A stretch of DNA of 46,081 nt, from assembly GCA_026692735.1 (NCBI GenBank), contig JAPLOD010000051.1, positions 1 to 46,081 on the forward strand, in the 5' to 3' direction. The position numbers and the translations under genes are program-made. Below, piece by piece: positions 15,213 to 21,964 of this stretch (positions are counted from its first letter, which is position 1; the number at the start of each line of letters is the position of its first letter). This stretch comes from Planctomycetota bacterium (GTDB taxonomy: Bacteria; Planctomycetota; SZUA-567; H5-PLA8). Below the pieces are notes generated by a model that searched no databases, was not told the origin of the DNA, and worked only from the letters and a program-made list of their open reading frames with translations.

Positions 15213-18200
15213 ATGAACACAGGTACTATGGCGTTGAGGAGAGGCCTTCGTAAGACAATTTGCCAAATTGTCCTACAGATCGGGGTGAGTTGTCTGGCCG
15301 CGCTCGCGGCCCATGCCGAAGAGTATTTCGTGTCTCCGAAAGGGGCGGATACGAATCCCGGCACGCTGGAGCGGCCCTTCGCGACGCTGCAGCGGGCTCA
15401 ACAGGCGGCGCGGCAGAAATCGGGGGACACGATCCCAATTCGGTCATCCGCGGGTGTCACTGAGACGGACCGAATTGGGAATCGTGTCCCCCGATTTCCC
15501 GTCACGGTGTTCCTGCGGGAAGGGACGCACTACCTGCCTGAGACGTTGGTGCTCACCGCCGAGGATTCGGGGACCAAGGTGGCTCCGGTCGTGTACCAGG
15601 CTTACCAGAAGGAACAGGCCGTCATCAGCGGCGGCATGAAGCTGGAGAACCTGAAATGGGAGCCGTACCAGAACGGCATTATGCTGGCGTTGGTGCCGGC
15701 CGGTACGGCATTCGACCAGTTGTTCGTCAACGGCGAACGCCAGCACATGGCGCGCTACCCCAACTTCAACCCGACCGTGCGGCACTTCAACGGTTACGCG
15801 GCCGATGCCATCAGCCCCCAGCGCGCGGCGCGCTGGAAAGATCCCGCCGGCGGTTTCATCCACGCCATGCATTCGGCCGAATGGGGCGGCATGCACTACG
15901 TCATCACCGGCAAGGGGCCGGACAACAAGATCGCCTACCAGGGCGGCTGGCAGAACAACCGCCCGTCCGGCATGCACGGGCAGTTCCGCATGGTGGAGAA
16001 CATCTTCGAGGAACTCGACGCTCCAGGCGAATGGTTCCTCGACGGCAAGACCGCCACGCTCTACTTCTACCCGCCCGAAGGCGTGAACCTCGCCACGGCG
16101 GCCATCGAAGTAGTCCGCCTGCGCCACCTCTTCGAGTTCCGCGGCGCCGAGCAGGCCCCGGTGCGGTTCGTCACGCTCAAGGGGCTTACGTTTCGACATG
16201 CCGCGCGCACGTTCATGGACAACAAGGAACCCCTGGTGCGCAGCGACTGGACGACCTATCGCGGCGGCGCCCTCTTCTACACGGGCACCGAAGACTGCGT
16301 GCTGGAGGACTGCTTCATTGACCAGGTCGGCGGCAACGCGGTCTTCGTGAACAACTATAACCGCCGCCTGACCGTGCGCGGCTGCCACATCGCCAAGGCC
16401 GGCGGCAACGGCGTGGCTTTCATCGGCGATCGCGACGCGGCCCGCGTGCCTCGCGACTGGAAGGATAACTCCCAGAAGTTCGCCACGCTGGACCGCACGC
16501 CCGGCCCGAAGACCAACAACTATCCCGCCGGCTGCCTCGTCGAGGACTGCCTGATCTACCTCTCCGGCCGCGTCGAGAAGCAGACCGCGCCCGTGCAGAT
16601 CGAGTTGTCCCAGAGCATCACCGTTCGTCACTGCTCCCTGTACGACGTGCCGCGTGCGGGCATCAACATTGGCGACGGCTGCTGGGGCGGCCACGTCATC
16701 GAGTTCTGCGACATCTTCGACACGGTCAAGGAAACCGGCGACCACGGCTCGTTCAACTCGTGGGGCCGCGACCGCTTCTGGGGCCTCAACGGCCTGGATC
16801 TCAACAACGATAAGGTCTGGGAAGCCGAGAAGGACGTCCCGCTGCTGGATGCCGTCAAGACCGTCATCCTGCGCAACAACCGCTGGCGCTGCGACCACGG
16901 CTGGGACATTGACCTCGACGACGGCTCCACGAACTACGAGCTGCGCAACAACCTCTGCCTCAACGGCGGCATCAAGAACCGCGAAGGGTTCTACCGCGTG
17001 GTCGAGAACAACATCATGGTCAACAACGGCTTCCACCCGCACGTGTGGTACAAGCACAGCCAGGATGCCGTCCGGCGCAACATCATGTGGACCGACCACT
17101 ACCTGCCTGCCGGCGGCATGCCGTCCACGCCGTGGGGCAAAGAGATGGACTACAACCTCGTCCACCGCGCGGGCGTCACGGAGCCCAAGCCCGCGACGAA
17201 ACTCGCCGAACAGTCGAAGCGTGACGCCAACTCGATCGTCGCCGACGCGCTGTTCATGGATGCGGCCAACGGCGACTTCCGCGTGAAGGACGGCTCGCCG
17301 GCACTCTCGCTCGGCTTCGTCAACTTCCCCATGGACCAGTTCGGCGTGCAGAAGCCGGAGCTGAAGGCCATCGCCCGGGCGCCGCAGATGCCTGCGGCGC
17401 GCGGGGACATGTTCGCTGTTGAACGTGTCCCCGGACGCGCCGCACGCTGCGTCTGGCAGGCCAAGGTCCGTGACATCTCGGGTCTGGGCGACCGTTCCGC
17501 GTACGGATTGCCCGAGGAGTCCGGCGTGCTGATGCTGCATGTGCCCGCGGAAAGCCCCGCCGCCAGGGCCGGCCTGCAGAAAGACGACGTGGTCCTCGCC
17601 TGCAACGGCAAGCCGGTGCGGACGGTGAGCAACCTGCTGGAAATCCAGGAGGAGGCCGCGGGCAAGAAGCTCACGGTCTCAGTCGTCCGCAAGCAGCAGG
17701 CGTTGTCCCTTGACGTAGCGGACTACGCGTTTGTGGTCACCGAGTATCAGGCCACGCCCGACTTCAAGACGATTCCGCTCGCCCCCGCCCCCGCCACGGC
17801 GGTCCTGCCCGCGAAGATTCTGGCCGGCGCGCCGGGAACCATGAACGAGCCCGTCGCCGTGCTTACTGACGGCAAGCTCGGCAAGAACTACGGGCCCGTA
17901 TTCGGCAACGGCTGTGCCGATGGCATGTACAAGCTCGATCTCGGCGCGGCCAAGAGCGTCGCGCAGGTGAACACGTTCTCGTACAACCAGAACGGCAACC
18001 GCGGCCGGCAGCGCTTCGTGCTGTACGGCAGCAACGCCGCGGCTGATCCAGGCTGGAACGTCGAGGACCCCCGCGTCTTCACGCCGCTTGCCGACGTTGA
18101 CACAAGGAAGCCGCCCACGGCTGACTTCGTTGCCACCAGCATCCGCCAGAGCGACGGCAAGCCGCTGGGTTCGTACCGCTGGCTCATCTGGGCCATCGCC

Positions 18201-18263
18201 CCGGTCACCACGAACGCCGGCGGCGAGAACACGTCCTTCCAGGAGTTTCAGGTGCTGGAGTAA
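15213..18263 (+). CDS. Secreted beta-helix protein with PDZ and discoidin-like C-terminal domains
   Basis: A 1016-residue exported protein. The signal peptide ends near CLAALAAHAEE. EYFVSPKGADTNPGTLERPF is the classic start of a parallel beta-helix enzyme, and the coils run to about residue 720 (for example DCVLEDCFIDQVGGNAVFV and VRHCSLYDVPRAGINIG). A PDZ domain follows (PAARAGLQKDDVVLACNGKP, about 780-840), then a discoidin (F5/8C)-like module (VLTDGKLGKNYG, YKLDLGAAKSVAQVNTF). Its role is probably polysaccharide cleavage or binding on the cell surface, in the same operon as the PcRGLX-like gene 45 bp upstream. The ATG at 15213 follows AAAGGGG; the ATG at 15228 is an alternative. Three palindromes lie in frame in this gene (15254, 15417, 17402); the second inserts 27 codons between AARQ and PVTVFLREGTHYL. 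Confidence 0.85.
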   Translation: MNTGTMALRRGLRKTICQIVLQIGVSCLAALAAHAEEYFVSPKGADTNPGTLERPFATLQRAQQAARQKSGDTIPIRSSAGVTETDRIGNRVPRFPVTVFLREGTHYLPETLVLTAEDSGTKVAPVVYQAYQKEQAVISGGMKLENLKWEPYQNGIMLALVPAGTAFDQLFVNGERQHMARYPNFNPTVRHFNGYAADAISPQRAARWKDPAGGFIHAMHSAEWGGMHYVITGKGPDNKIAYQGGWQNNRPSGMHGQFRMVENIFEELDAPGEWFLDGKTATLYFYPPEGVNLATAAIEVVRLRHLFEFRGAEQAPVRFVTLKGLTFRHAARTFMDNKEPLVRSDWTTYRGGALFYTGTEDCVLEDCFIDQVGGNAVFVNNYNRRLTVRGCHIAKAGGNGVAFIGDRDAARVPRDWKDNSQKFATLDRTPGPKTNNYPAGCLVEDCLIYLSGRVEKQTAPVQIELSQSITVRHCSLYDVPRAGINIGDGCWGGHVIEFCDIFDTVKETGDHGSFNSWGRDRFWGLNGLDLNNDKVWEAEKDVPLLDAVKTVILRNNRWRCDHGWDIDLDDGSTNYELRNNLCLNGGIKNREGFYRVVENNIMVNNGFHPHVWYKHSQDAVRRNIMWTDHYLPAGGMPSTPWGKEMDYNLVHRAGVTEPKPATKLAEQSKRDANSIVADALFMDAANGDFRVKDGSPALSLGFVNFPMDQFGVQKPELKAIARAPQMPAARGDMFAVERVPGRAARCVWQAKVRDISGLGDRSAYGLPEESGVLMLHVPAESPAARAGLQKDDVVLACNGKPVRTVSNLLEIQEEAAGKKLTVSVVRKQQALSLDVADYAFVVTEYQATPDFKTIPLAPAPATAVLPAKILAGAPGTMNEPVAVLTDGKLGKNYGPVFGNGCADGMYKLDLGAAKSVAQVNTFSYNQNGNRGRQRFVLYGSNAAADPGWNVEDPRVFTPLADVDTRKPPTADFVATSIRQSDGKPLGSYRWLIWAIAPVTTNAGGENTSFQEFQVLE
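15254..15272. repeat. Perfect palindrome in signal-peptide codons
   Basis: GACAATTTG-C-CAAATTGTC, a perfect 9-bp inverted repeat within the codons of the signal peptide's n/h region (KTICQIVL). A near-copy lies in frame at 24065-24085 in the GH2 gene. Confidence 0.75.
15417..15497. repeat. 81-bp in-frame coding palindrome (27 codons)
   Basis: Left arm 15417-15445 and right arm 15468-15497 are reverse complements over 29 positions apart from one extra A in the right arm, with a 22-nt loop. The element starts and ends on codon boundaries and encodes 27 residues (KSGDTIPIRSS... to ...RIGNRVPRF). It splits an otherwise continuous beta-helix opening, AARQ | PVTVFLREGTHYLPET. Its ends (GGGGACACGATC) resemble those of the palindromes at 17402 and 46046. 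Confidence 0.9.
17402..17435. repeat. In-frame GGGGACATGTTC palindrome, copy 1
   Basis: CGGGGACATGTTC and GAACGTGTCCCCG flank a 6-nt loop with one arm mismatch. It encodes GDMFAVERVPG between the beta-helix and PDZ regions. The copy at 46046 has the same arms and differs only in two loop bases. Confidence 0.85.
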
Positions 18264-18398
18264 CGGGGGACAGCGGCGCTGGCTCTTTCAGGTCAGCCCG
18301 CTGGCCCGTTGAGATCGCGCTGTGCGCGACACTGCTGGGCTGCTGAACTGGCCTATCGTCGCCGCGCGCCGCCCCGCCCCTATGTATATAGCCGGATG

Positions 18399-18600
18399 AA
18401 ATTGCGTCTTCGGACATAGGGTTGTGTGGAATTGCGATCAGTAGCGATAAGTAGCGATCAACGGCTATCCGCCACAATCCGCCGCGATATGCATGCTCAC
18501 CGGATATACGACACGCGAATTCGCGTTTTCGGACATAGGGTTGCGTAGAATTGCGAACAGTAGCGATCAGTAGCGAACAGTAGCGAACACTAGCGATCCG
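18399..18600. repeat. Duplicated intergenic unit with AGTAGCGATC tandem words
   Basis: Two direct repeats (about 18399-18461 and 18516-18600) share TTCGGACATAGGGTTG, GGAATTGCGA/GAATTGCGA and then tandem 10-mers AGTAGCGATC/AGTAGCGAAC (two in the first unit, four in the second). They fill most of the 357-bp gap between the convergent beta-helix and MATE genes. No ORF of merit is seen there. Confidence 0.75.
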
Positions 18601-18620
18601 TCGTCTTCCTCCAGGCAATG

Positions 18621-20162
18621 TCACACTTTGACCCGCGCCCAGCCGCCGCGCAGGAAGCTGGCCAGGAAGAGCCCCCCGCGGAACATCAGCTCGAAACACA
18701 TCGCGTACCAGATGCCCTTCAGGCCGAGGCCCAGGTGCACGCCCAGGAGGTACACCAGCGGCAAGCGCACCAGGAAGGTCGAGCCGTACGTCAGCGCCAT
18801 CGCCGTCAGCGTGTCGCCCGCCCCTCGATGCACCGCGCTGAAGACGATGGCCGTCCCGAAGCCGGCCTGCACGAACCCGGCCAGGCGCAGCAGTTCCGGC
18901 GACGTATCGAGAAACACCTGCTTGTCGGTCACAATCCCCACCAGTTGCTCCGCCAGCAACACGAAGAGCAGCCCGCACAGCGTCATCATCCCCACGCCGT
19001 ACCCCCAGCACCACCATGCCGCGCGCCGGGCGGTCTTCGGATCGCCGGCGCCGAGGTACTGGCCGGTGAGCGTCGCGGCGGCGATGCCGAGCGCGAAGCC
19101 GGGCATGTAGCTGAGCGCCTCAATGCGCACGGCCACGAAATGCGCGCCGATCGCCGCCGTATTCGGCAGCCGTCCGACAATCATGATCACCAGGAAGTTG
19201 CCGATCCACATGCCGCCGCCTTCGAGCAGGTTCGGCAGGCCCACGCGGACGATGCGCGCGATCACGGCCCACCGCGCCACGAGGTTCCGGTAGCGCAGGT
19301 GGAGGTCCTTCTGCGAGAAACCCAGCGAACTGAGCAGCAGCACCGCGCCGACGAACCACGCCAGCGACGTCCCCAGCGCCAGTCCCCTGATGCCATGGCC
19401 GCCGATGGGCGACCACGCGGCCACCAGCAGCACGCACGCGTGCATGTTGATGAGGTTCACGACGATCATCGCCAGGAACGGCCGGCGCGTGTTGCCGGAG
19501 CCGCGCAGACAGGCCGCGCTCACGGCCAGCAGCGTGCTGAACGGCGCCGCGACGGCCATGATGTGCAGATACCGGATGCACAGGACGAGCCCTTCGCCGC
19601 GCAGGCCGGTCAAGCGGGCGATCAGCGGCGCCGCGAAGTAGAAGAACACTCCCACGCACACGCCCCAAACCGCGCCGAACGCGACGGCCTGCCCCAGGAT
19701 CTGGTTCGCGCGCCGCCACCGTCCCGCCCCGACCGCGCGCGCGACCAGCGCGGTCGCGCCCACGGCGGCCGAGCCCATGATGAGGTGCATCAGCCACAGG
19801 ACGTACACGGCCGCGCCCACTGCCGATGTCGCTTCGGTGCTCAGCAGCCGCCCCGCGACCACCGTGTCCACGAAGCCGACGAGGAAGCCAAGGAGCTGCT
19901 CAAGGAAAGGCCAGATCGCCAGCGCGGCCACTTGCCGCGGCAAGCTCAAGTCCGTGCGCAGGCCCGCCGGCACGCGCGGCGAGGCGATTACGACTTCTTC
20001 ATCGAGTTCCGTGGGCGGCTCGGGCGGCGGTGGCGGCGTAGGGGCAGCCCCATGTGGCTGCCCTGACGTCGTTGTCGGCGGCGCGGGAGGCAACGAGTGG
20101 AGTTCGACTGGTGTTTTCACGGCCGGAAATGATTGTGCCTGCCAGGCGCGGCCTTTCAACAC
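18621..20162 (-). CDS. MATE family multidrug/Na+ efflux transporter
   Basis: An integral membrane antiporter of 513 residues with about 12 hydrophobic segments, for example AALAIWPFLEQLLGFLVGFVDTVVAGRL, the typical first helix of MATE (NorM-like) proteins, and PGFALGIAAATLTGQYLGAGDPKTARRA, the conserved mid-protein loop. It should export cationic or toxic compounds by H+ or Na+ exchange. The core starts near residue 65; before it lies a Pro-rich, probably disordered extension (PTPPPPPEPPTE) that includes an in-frame GGGCAGCC/GGCTGCCC palindrome. The GTG start at 20162 has no clear ribosome site, so a later GTG may be the true start. It converges with the upstream beta-helix gene. Confidence 0.88.
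   Translation of the reverse strand: MLKGRAWQAQSFPAVKTPVELHSLPPAPPTTTSGQPHGAAPTPPPPPEPPTELDEEVVIASPRVPAGLRTDLSLPRQVAALAIWPFLEQLLGFLVGFVDTVVAGRLLSTEATSAVGAAVYVLWLMHLIMGSAAVGATALVARAVGAGRWRRANQILGQAVAFGAVWGVCVGVFFYFAAPLIARLTGLRGEGLVLCIRYLHIMAVAAPFSTLLAVSAACLRGSGNTRRPFLAMIVVNLINMHACVLLVAAWSPIGGHGIRGLALGTSLAWFVGAVLLLSSLGFSQKDLHLRYRNLVARWAVIARIVRVGLPNLLEGGGMWIGNFLVIMIVGRLPNTAAIGAHFVAVRIEALSYMPGFALGIAAATLTGQYLGAGDPKTARRAAWWCWGYGVGMMTLCGLLFVLLAEQLVGIVTDKQVFLDTSPELLRLAGFVQAGFGTAIVFSAVHRGAGDTLTAMALTYGSTFLVRLPLVYLLGVHLGLGLKGIWYAMCFELMFRGGLFLASFLRGGWARVKV
20042..20063. repeat. GGGCAGCC/GGCTGCCC palindrome, copy 1
   Basis: A perfect 8-bp stem around CCATGT, in frame in the Pro-rich N-terminal extension of the MATE protein (GQPHGAAP). 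A related stem is at 33391-33425. Confidence 0.6.
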
Positions 20163-21163
20163 AAAGAGACGAGCGGGCCGGCTCTTGGCTCTTGGACTCG
20201 CGGCGGCAGCGAAAAAGTGCTATGGAAGCGGCCATGGACGAGAAGCCCAAGAAGCGGCCCTGGTTCCAGTTTCATTTGTCCACGGCGGTCGTGCTCATGT
20301 TCGTGGTCGGCGGGTTGGTGTGGCTCAACACCCGCAAGATTAGACCGTATCCTCCGCTTGGCGAGTTGCCGCCTCCGGCATCGGATGAACTGGTGGAGCA
20401 CAATTGGTCTATATTCGTCGGTGGTACTATTGCCTTCCCTCCTGGCAGCGGTGGGCCTATCCAGTGCGAAGACTTTCGCGGCTGGCCGTGGCATTATTAC
20501 GTTGATCAGAGCCTGCCATGTTGGCGTTCCGGGTCTGAGTGGAAACTGGTACACAAGCACGTGCTGTCTTATCTGGTCCTGATCGCCGACATTCTTGTCG
20601 CGCTGGTAATCCTTTCCTTTGTCGCCTTCCTCTGCGAGTGGCGCATTCGCCGCCAGTCGGCGCAGGCGGAGCCGCCGAAGGACGGGAGAACATAGCCATT
20701 CGCGTGGCCTCCCGGGCCAGCCATGAGCATGTTGGGGCCCGCGCTCGCCCCGTGCGCCAATCCCCAATCCGCAATCCGCAATCGCTACAGCTCGCCGCCC
20801 GATCACGGTGCCTACACGGATGGTCCACGAACGGGCCTTCTTCAGCTTGCCAGAACATGGGTCCACGGCCAGGCCCAGGGCTTCAAGCGTTTCAGCGCCG
20901 AGTATGGGTTCTTCAACCGCGCCGATCAGAACGGTCGAGGGGACCTCACGCCCCATCACGCGGATGCCAAGGATGCTCGCGTCCATCGTGATGAAGCGCC
21001 TGTCGGCCAACTGCACGCGGTGCTTGATCCCCGTTAACGCCACGCCCAAGTAGCGGGCCAGCGCCGGCGGGATAATCGAGTAGGTGGCGCCAGTATCCAC
21101 GAACATGCGGACCCTCTTGGCTCTTTTCGCATACAACTGAACCTGGTGATAGACGTGTCCCAT
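20156..21163 (-). CDS. Retropepsin-like (clan AA) aspartic protease with long antisense tail
   Basis: The first 130 residues form a clear single-domain aspartyl protease: RMFVDTGATYSIIPPALARYLGV has the catalytic DTGA, and EEPILGAETLEALGLAVDP is the conserved C-terminal LG strand. The start is moved to the ATG at 21163, which follows AGAAGGAGA. Beyond about residue 135 the frame crosses an AATCCGC repeat array and then runs antisense through the membrane-protein gene at 20234-20695 to the stop. That tail has no recognisable content, so it looks like loss of the original stop. The natural protein probably ended near 20760. Substrate unknown; small proteases of this kind usually occur as stand-alone genes. 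Confidence 0.7.
   Translation of the reverse strand: MGHVYHQVQLYAKRAKRVRMFVDTGATYSIIPPALARYLGVALTGIKHRVQLADRRFITMDASILGIRVMGREVPSTVLIGAVEEPILGAETLEALGLAVDPCSGKLKKARSWTIRVGTVIGRRAVAIADCGLGIGARGERGPQHAHGWPGRPREWLCSPVLRRLRLRRLAANAPLAEEGDKGKDYQRDKNVGDQDQIRQHVLVYQFPLRPGTPTWQALINVIMPRPAAKVFALDRPTAARREGNSTTDEYRPIVLHQFIRCRRRQLAKRRIRSNLAGVEPHQPADHEHEHDRRGQMKLEPGPLLGLLVHGRFHSTFSLPPRVQEPRAGPLVSLC
20234..20695 (+). CDS. Small two-helix membrane protein
   Basis: A 153-residue protein. The N-terminus KRPWFQFHLSTAVVLMFVVGGLVWLNTR is a Trp-Phe-Gln-Phe motif running into a membrane helix, a pattern I associate with numerous short Planctomycetes proteins. A second helix (LSYLVLIADILVALVILSFVAFL) is near the C-terminus. 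The roughly 80-residue region between would be extracytoplasmic and has Trp-rich stretches. GGAAG lies 5 nt upstream of the ATG at 20234; the ATG at 20222 is an alternative. It lies fully antisense to the tail of the aspartic protease ORF. Function unknown. Confidence 0.7.
   Translation: MDEKPKKRPWFQFHLSTAVVLMFVVGGLVWLNTRKIRPYPPLGELPPPASDELVEHNWSIFVGGTIAFPPGSGGPIQCEDFRGWPWHYYVDQSLPCWRSGSEWKLVHKHVLSYLVLIADILVALVILSFVAFLCEWRIRRQSAQAEPPKDGRT
20757..20787. repeat. AATCCGC word array, ending AATCGCTACAG
   Basis: AATCCCC-AATCCGC-AATCCGC-AATCGC words followed by TACAG. The flank GCCCCGTGCGCCAATCCCC is shared with the copy beginning near 21231, and the AATCGCTACAG end with both 21243 and 21923. It is read through by the protease ORF. 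Confidence 0.65.
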
Positions 21164-21242
21164 GTTCGCGCTCTCCTTCTCTCTCATACCTTAACCTGCG
21201 CGGGCAGCTTCGGCAACACGCGCGGCGTCAAGCCCCGTGCGC

Positions 21243-21284
21243 CAATCCCCAATCGCTACAGGCTGTACCCCTGCCGGTACGGCG
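21243..21284. repeat. 42-bp direct repeat, left copy (oxidoreductase 3'-end remnant)
   Basis: It matches 21923-21964 at 41 of 42 positions. Read on the minus strand it encodes PYRQGYSL plus a TAG stop, the same last residues as the oxidoreductase ending at 21936, so it is a detached copy of that gene's 3' end. The 100 bp between it and the DUF2283 gene contain more GCCGGT/ACCGGC inverted-repeat sequence. Confidence 0.85.
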
Positions 21285-21390
21285 CTGGTATCACCGGGGA
21301 ATGCGGTGCCACGGGTACGCCCGCGCCGGTTTTCTGGCACCGGCGTAACCGTGCCGAAGCCTGCGCGTGGCGGCGAAGACACCAACACCC

Positions 21391-21594
21391 CTACTTAGCG
21401 CCGGCCAGCGCAAACTCGACGGAATCGGGCGCCTTGACCTGCTCGGAAGCATCGAGCAACTCGAGTGACACAATCCGGCCACCGCGGTCGTAATCCAGAA
21501 TCAGCCCCTCGCGCACCTCATCGCTCTCACAGACCTTCCCCGCGCGCAGGATGATGGACAACGTGTCAGTTTCCCTGTCGTAGATGACTTTCAT
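21391..21594 (-). CDS. DUF2283 protein (putative antitoxin-like partner)
   Basis: A 67-residue protein of the DUF2283 type: MKVIYDRETDTLSIIL, then ESDEVREGLILDYDRGGRIVSLELLDAS, which is the whole domain. Its ATG overlaps the TGA stop of the DUF4258 gene by 4 bp (ATGA), so the pair is translationally coupled. DUF2283 genes commonly pair with DUF4258, and a toxin-antitoxin-like role is suspected from that arrangement but is not shown by this sequence. The pair lies between 42-bp direct repeats. Confidence 0.85.
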   Translation of the reverse strand: MKVIYDRETDTLSIILRAGKVCESDEVREGLILDYDRGGRIVSLELLDASEQVKAPDSVEFALAGAK

Positions 21595-21854
21595 GGCGTG
21601 CTCCAGTACTTACCGACCTTGCTCGTCTTGTACGCCGTCACTACATGATATGCGGCAGCGCTCTCCTTTACCACAACACGCAGCAACAAACGGCCCGCTA
21701 CGCCCAGCCTTACCTGGCAGATGTGGCGGCCTTTGACAGAAGGCACAACCTGTCCCGGATCACGGACAGCGGCGACAACGTCCCCTGGCAAAATGCCGCG
21801 GCGCTGCATTTCAAAGCGCGCATGACCGCTGATGATAACTGGCTTTGCCGCCAC
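21591..21854 (-). CDS. DUF4258 protein (putative RelE-like partner)
   Basis: An 87-residue protein from the GTG at 21854 (GCGAGG upstream). The longer ORF would begin inside an AATCCCC word array (GIADWGLL) and is rejected. Motifs SGHARFEMQRRGI, QVVPSVKGRHICQVRLG, LLLRVVVKE and HVVTAYKTSKVGKYW match the DUF4258 fold, a small RelE-like beta-sheet protein. It is the upstream member of a coupled pair with DUF2283. A toxin role is plausible only by gene pairing. Confidence 0.82.
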   Translation of the reverse strand: MAAKPVIISGHARFEMQRRGILPGDVVAAVRDPGQVVPSVKGRHICQVRLGVAGRLLLRVVVKESAAAYHVVTAYKTSKVGKYWSTP

Positions 21855-21922
21855 ATTGGCCTCGCCACGACCGCCGGGACGCTCCAGCAATCCCCAATCC
21901 GCAATCCCCAATCGTCAATGCG

Positions 21923-21964
21923 CAATCCCCAATCGCTACAGGCTGTAGCCCTGCCGGTACGGCG
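21923..21964. repeat. 42-bp direct repeat, right copy (oxidoreductase 3' end)
   Basis: It contains the last codons and TAG stop of the oxidoreductase and the adjoining AATCCCC words. It is paired with 21243-21284, about 640 bp of intervening DNA holding the DUF2283/DUF4258 genes. Further AATCCGC/AATCCCC words continue leftward to about 21889. Confidence 0.85.

Noticed and set aside
15444-17540. 698-aa minus-strand ORF
   Set aside because: Antisense shadow of the beta-helix/PDZ gene, with no signal peptide or motif.
18421-18600. CRISPR-like array at the AGTAGCGATC repeats
   Set aside because: The repeats are 10-mers in direct tandem without spacers of constant size, and no cas gene is near.
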